Source: Lepidodermella squamata
Taxonomy: Eukaryota > Gastrotricha
Assembly: GCA_047495785.1 (NCBI GenBank)
Contig: JBLDXI010000021.1
Span: 2,418,001 to 2,482,000, forward strand
Direction: 5' to 3'
DNA length: 64,000 nucleotides
Below the pieces are notes generated by a model. The model saw only the letters and a program-made list of their open reading frames with translations. It was not told where the DNA came from and searched no databases. This document shows, in pieces, positions 62,859 to 64,000 of this stretch (the stretch's first letter is position 1; the number at the start of each line of letters is the position of its first letter). The position numbers and the translations under genes were made by a program.

Positions 62859-63708
62859 ACGCTCGCGTCTTGCCTCAATGTGTAGATTTGTTTATTGTTA
62901 TTATTATGTCGCTGTTTTCGCTCACTTGATGTCATCGCTTGCGTGAAACGTGCTCAAATCAGTACTATGTTAACGAAGATGATCTTGGTATCAGGTGGGT
63001 GACTGCGACAGCTCACCGCAATTCTGTAAACAAATGCCTTGGATAATAAAAATGCGATTTTTTTCACAATGTGTTGTACTGTGTACTGTGACCCATATAC
63101 AAGCCGCTGCAAGGATGCAATCGTTCACAATTTATGTCTCAATATGCCGACATCAGACGTCGCGCCACTTGCGTGTAATGACCACTCAATTCGAACGGGA
63201 AGGGACATATGGGACATTAGTGACATCATTCTCGAGAGACTGGCCTGCAGTCCTCGAGGATTTTCTTCCATGCGCAAATTACAGGCGAAATGGGCTCGAG
63301 TTCAGAAAGTTTCAAAGCCTCCGCCTTGATTGCGCATTCGCAGGTAATTCGCATGTCCCACTTATACGACGAGCGCAAAACTTGATGCTCGCAGTTCCAC
63401 ACGAAACACGCTACATCGCGCTTTGATCCGCCCAAAGTCTTGTGCAACGCGGCTTAGCGAGCGCGCAAGCCGCCTTCTGCCCGCCGGTTGACCCTCAACA
63501 AACAAAGGGAGGCCGGTAGCGAGGCATCCCATATCGTACATCGCTGTGATATTTTGGTATGATACAAGTCGCTGTGTGATATCTTAAAAATTTTCATTCA
63601 GACTCCGTTTACAAAACAGCTATCTAGAGCCACCCACCGATTCACGAATATTTTCACCAAATACTCATAATTAGTTCTAAAATATCAGTTTGGCCCCGGA
63701 AGTTAGAC
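62859..63708. other. Intergenic, TCERG1 3' side
   Basis: TCERG1 3' UTR and the promoter of the next gene. Longer frames here (for example 62995-63426) show no family pattern. Confidence 0.4.
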
Positions 63709-64000
63709 ATGTTTCGGCATGGCCGACATGTCCAAAATCAAGCAGATAGCGCCGCTGAGCCAACAAGCAACTATCATGCCTCCGTCTATTCTGTAAATTT
63801 AAAGGTAAGTTCAATGATCCTTGAAAATACAGCTTATCAACTTTGTGTTTACTGCTTCAGAAGAAATGCAGCACGCCAAAAAACAAAATTTTATTGAAGT
63901 TGAGGTCAGCATCATCTGTCATCATCGAGAACGTAGGCGCCGAAGGCGGACATAATGAGAAGCCATATGACGAATTTACTTTGTCAATGCGGACTTTCGA
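63709..64000 (+). CDS. Start of an unidentified gene, 3' partial
   Basis: Two exons with consistent phase: 63709-63804 (starting MFRHGRHV) and 63861 to the window end, joined by a 56-nt GT-AG intron (AAG|gtaagt, gcttcag|AAG). The second exon stays open to base 64000 and reads KNKILLKLRSASSVIIENVG, then EKPYDEFTLSMRTF. No family recognised from 78 residues; the rest lies outside the window. Confidence 0.45.

Noticed and set aside
62995-63447. Frames of 73-143 codons on both strands downstream of TCERG1
   Set aside because: They overlap each other in different frames and lack any recognisable motif.

Overview
The window is animal nuclear DNA. Genes are split by many short spliceosomal introns (mostly 41-66 nt, usually GT-AG, at least three GC-AG), proteins match metazoan families along their whole length, and intergenic DNA holds LINE and MITE-like remnants. 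A small invertebrate with a compact genome fits. An 8-TM tincar-like gene, known to me from arthropods, hints at an ecdysozoan, and a tardigrade-like animal is a guess only. All genes below were rebuilt by hand: exons were joined at consensus splice sites with phase checked, and every finished model sums to a multiple of three.

Layout. 1-1344 (+): eRF1, 5' end outside the window. 2228-4454 (-): two tandem globin genes with largely shared intron positions. 4874-7758 (-): condensin subunit NCAPH/Barren. 8298-9372 (-): a three-finger C2H2 protein. 9694-11288 (-): a secreted Cys-rich protein I do not recognise. 11289-18944: gene-poor, with LINE tails near 15-16 kb. 19101-21795 (+): tincar-like 8-TM protein. 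22479-23375 (-): TEX47-like protein. 24-27 kb: repeats, including an inverted-repeat element carrying a near-identical copy of part of the TEX47-like gene. 27924-29062 (+): ARL16-like GTPase. 29760-30624 (+): unknown protein. 32262-34220 (-): class I bHLH E protein (daughterless/TCF). 35792-37839 (+): V-ATPase subunit B. 38562-39260 (+): NAA50. 39533-39757 (-): possible small secreted peptide. 42737-45834 (-): adducin. 48240-50125 (-): aminergic-type GPCR. 51073-53396 (-): ACSS3-like acyl-CoA synthetase. 53554-55536 (-): OGFOD1-like hydroxylase. 55.5-58.8 kb: repeats, including a complete 462-bp MITE with an 8-bp target duplication. 58803-62858 (+): TCERG1. 63709-64000 (+): start of another gene.

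The genes are mostly unrelated housekeeping, developmental and signalling genes, with no operon or defence cluster. Two have a loose functional link: eRF1 and OGFOD1 both act in translation (OGFOD1 hydroxylates ribosomal protein uS12 in other animals). I see no new multi-gene system. The most unusual local structures are the captured gene fragment inside a palindromic element, the hAT-type MITE whose ends are made of a pentanucleotide repeat, the diverged globin pair, and the frequent GC-AG introns. Coordinates come from reading by eye, so exon ends may be off by a base in places.
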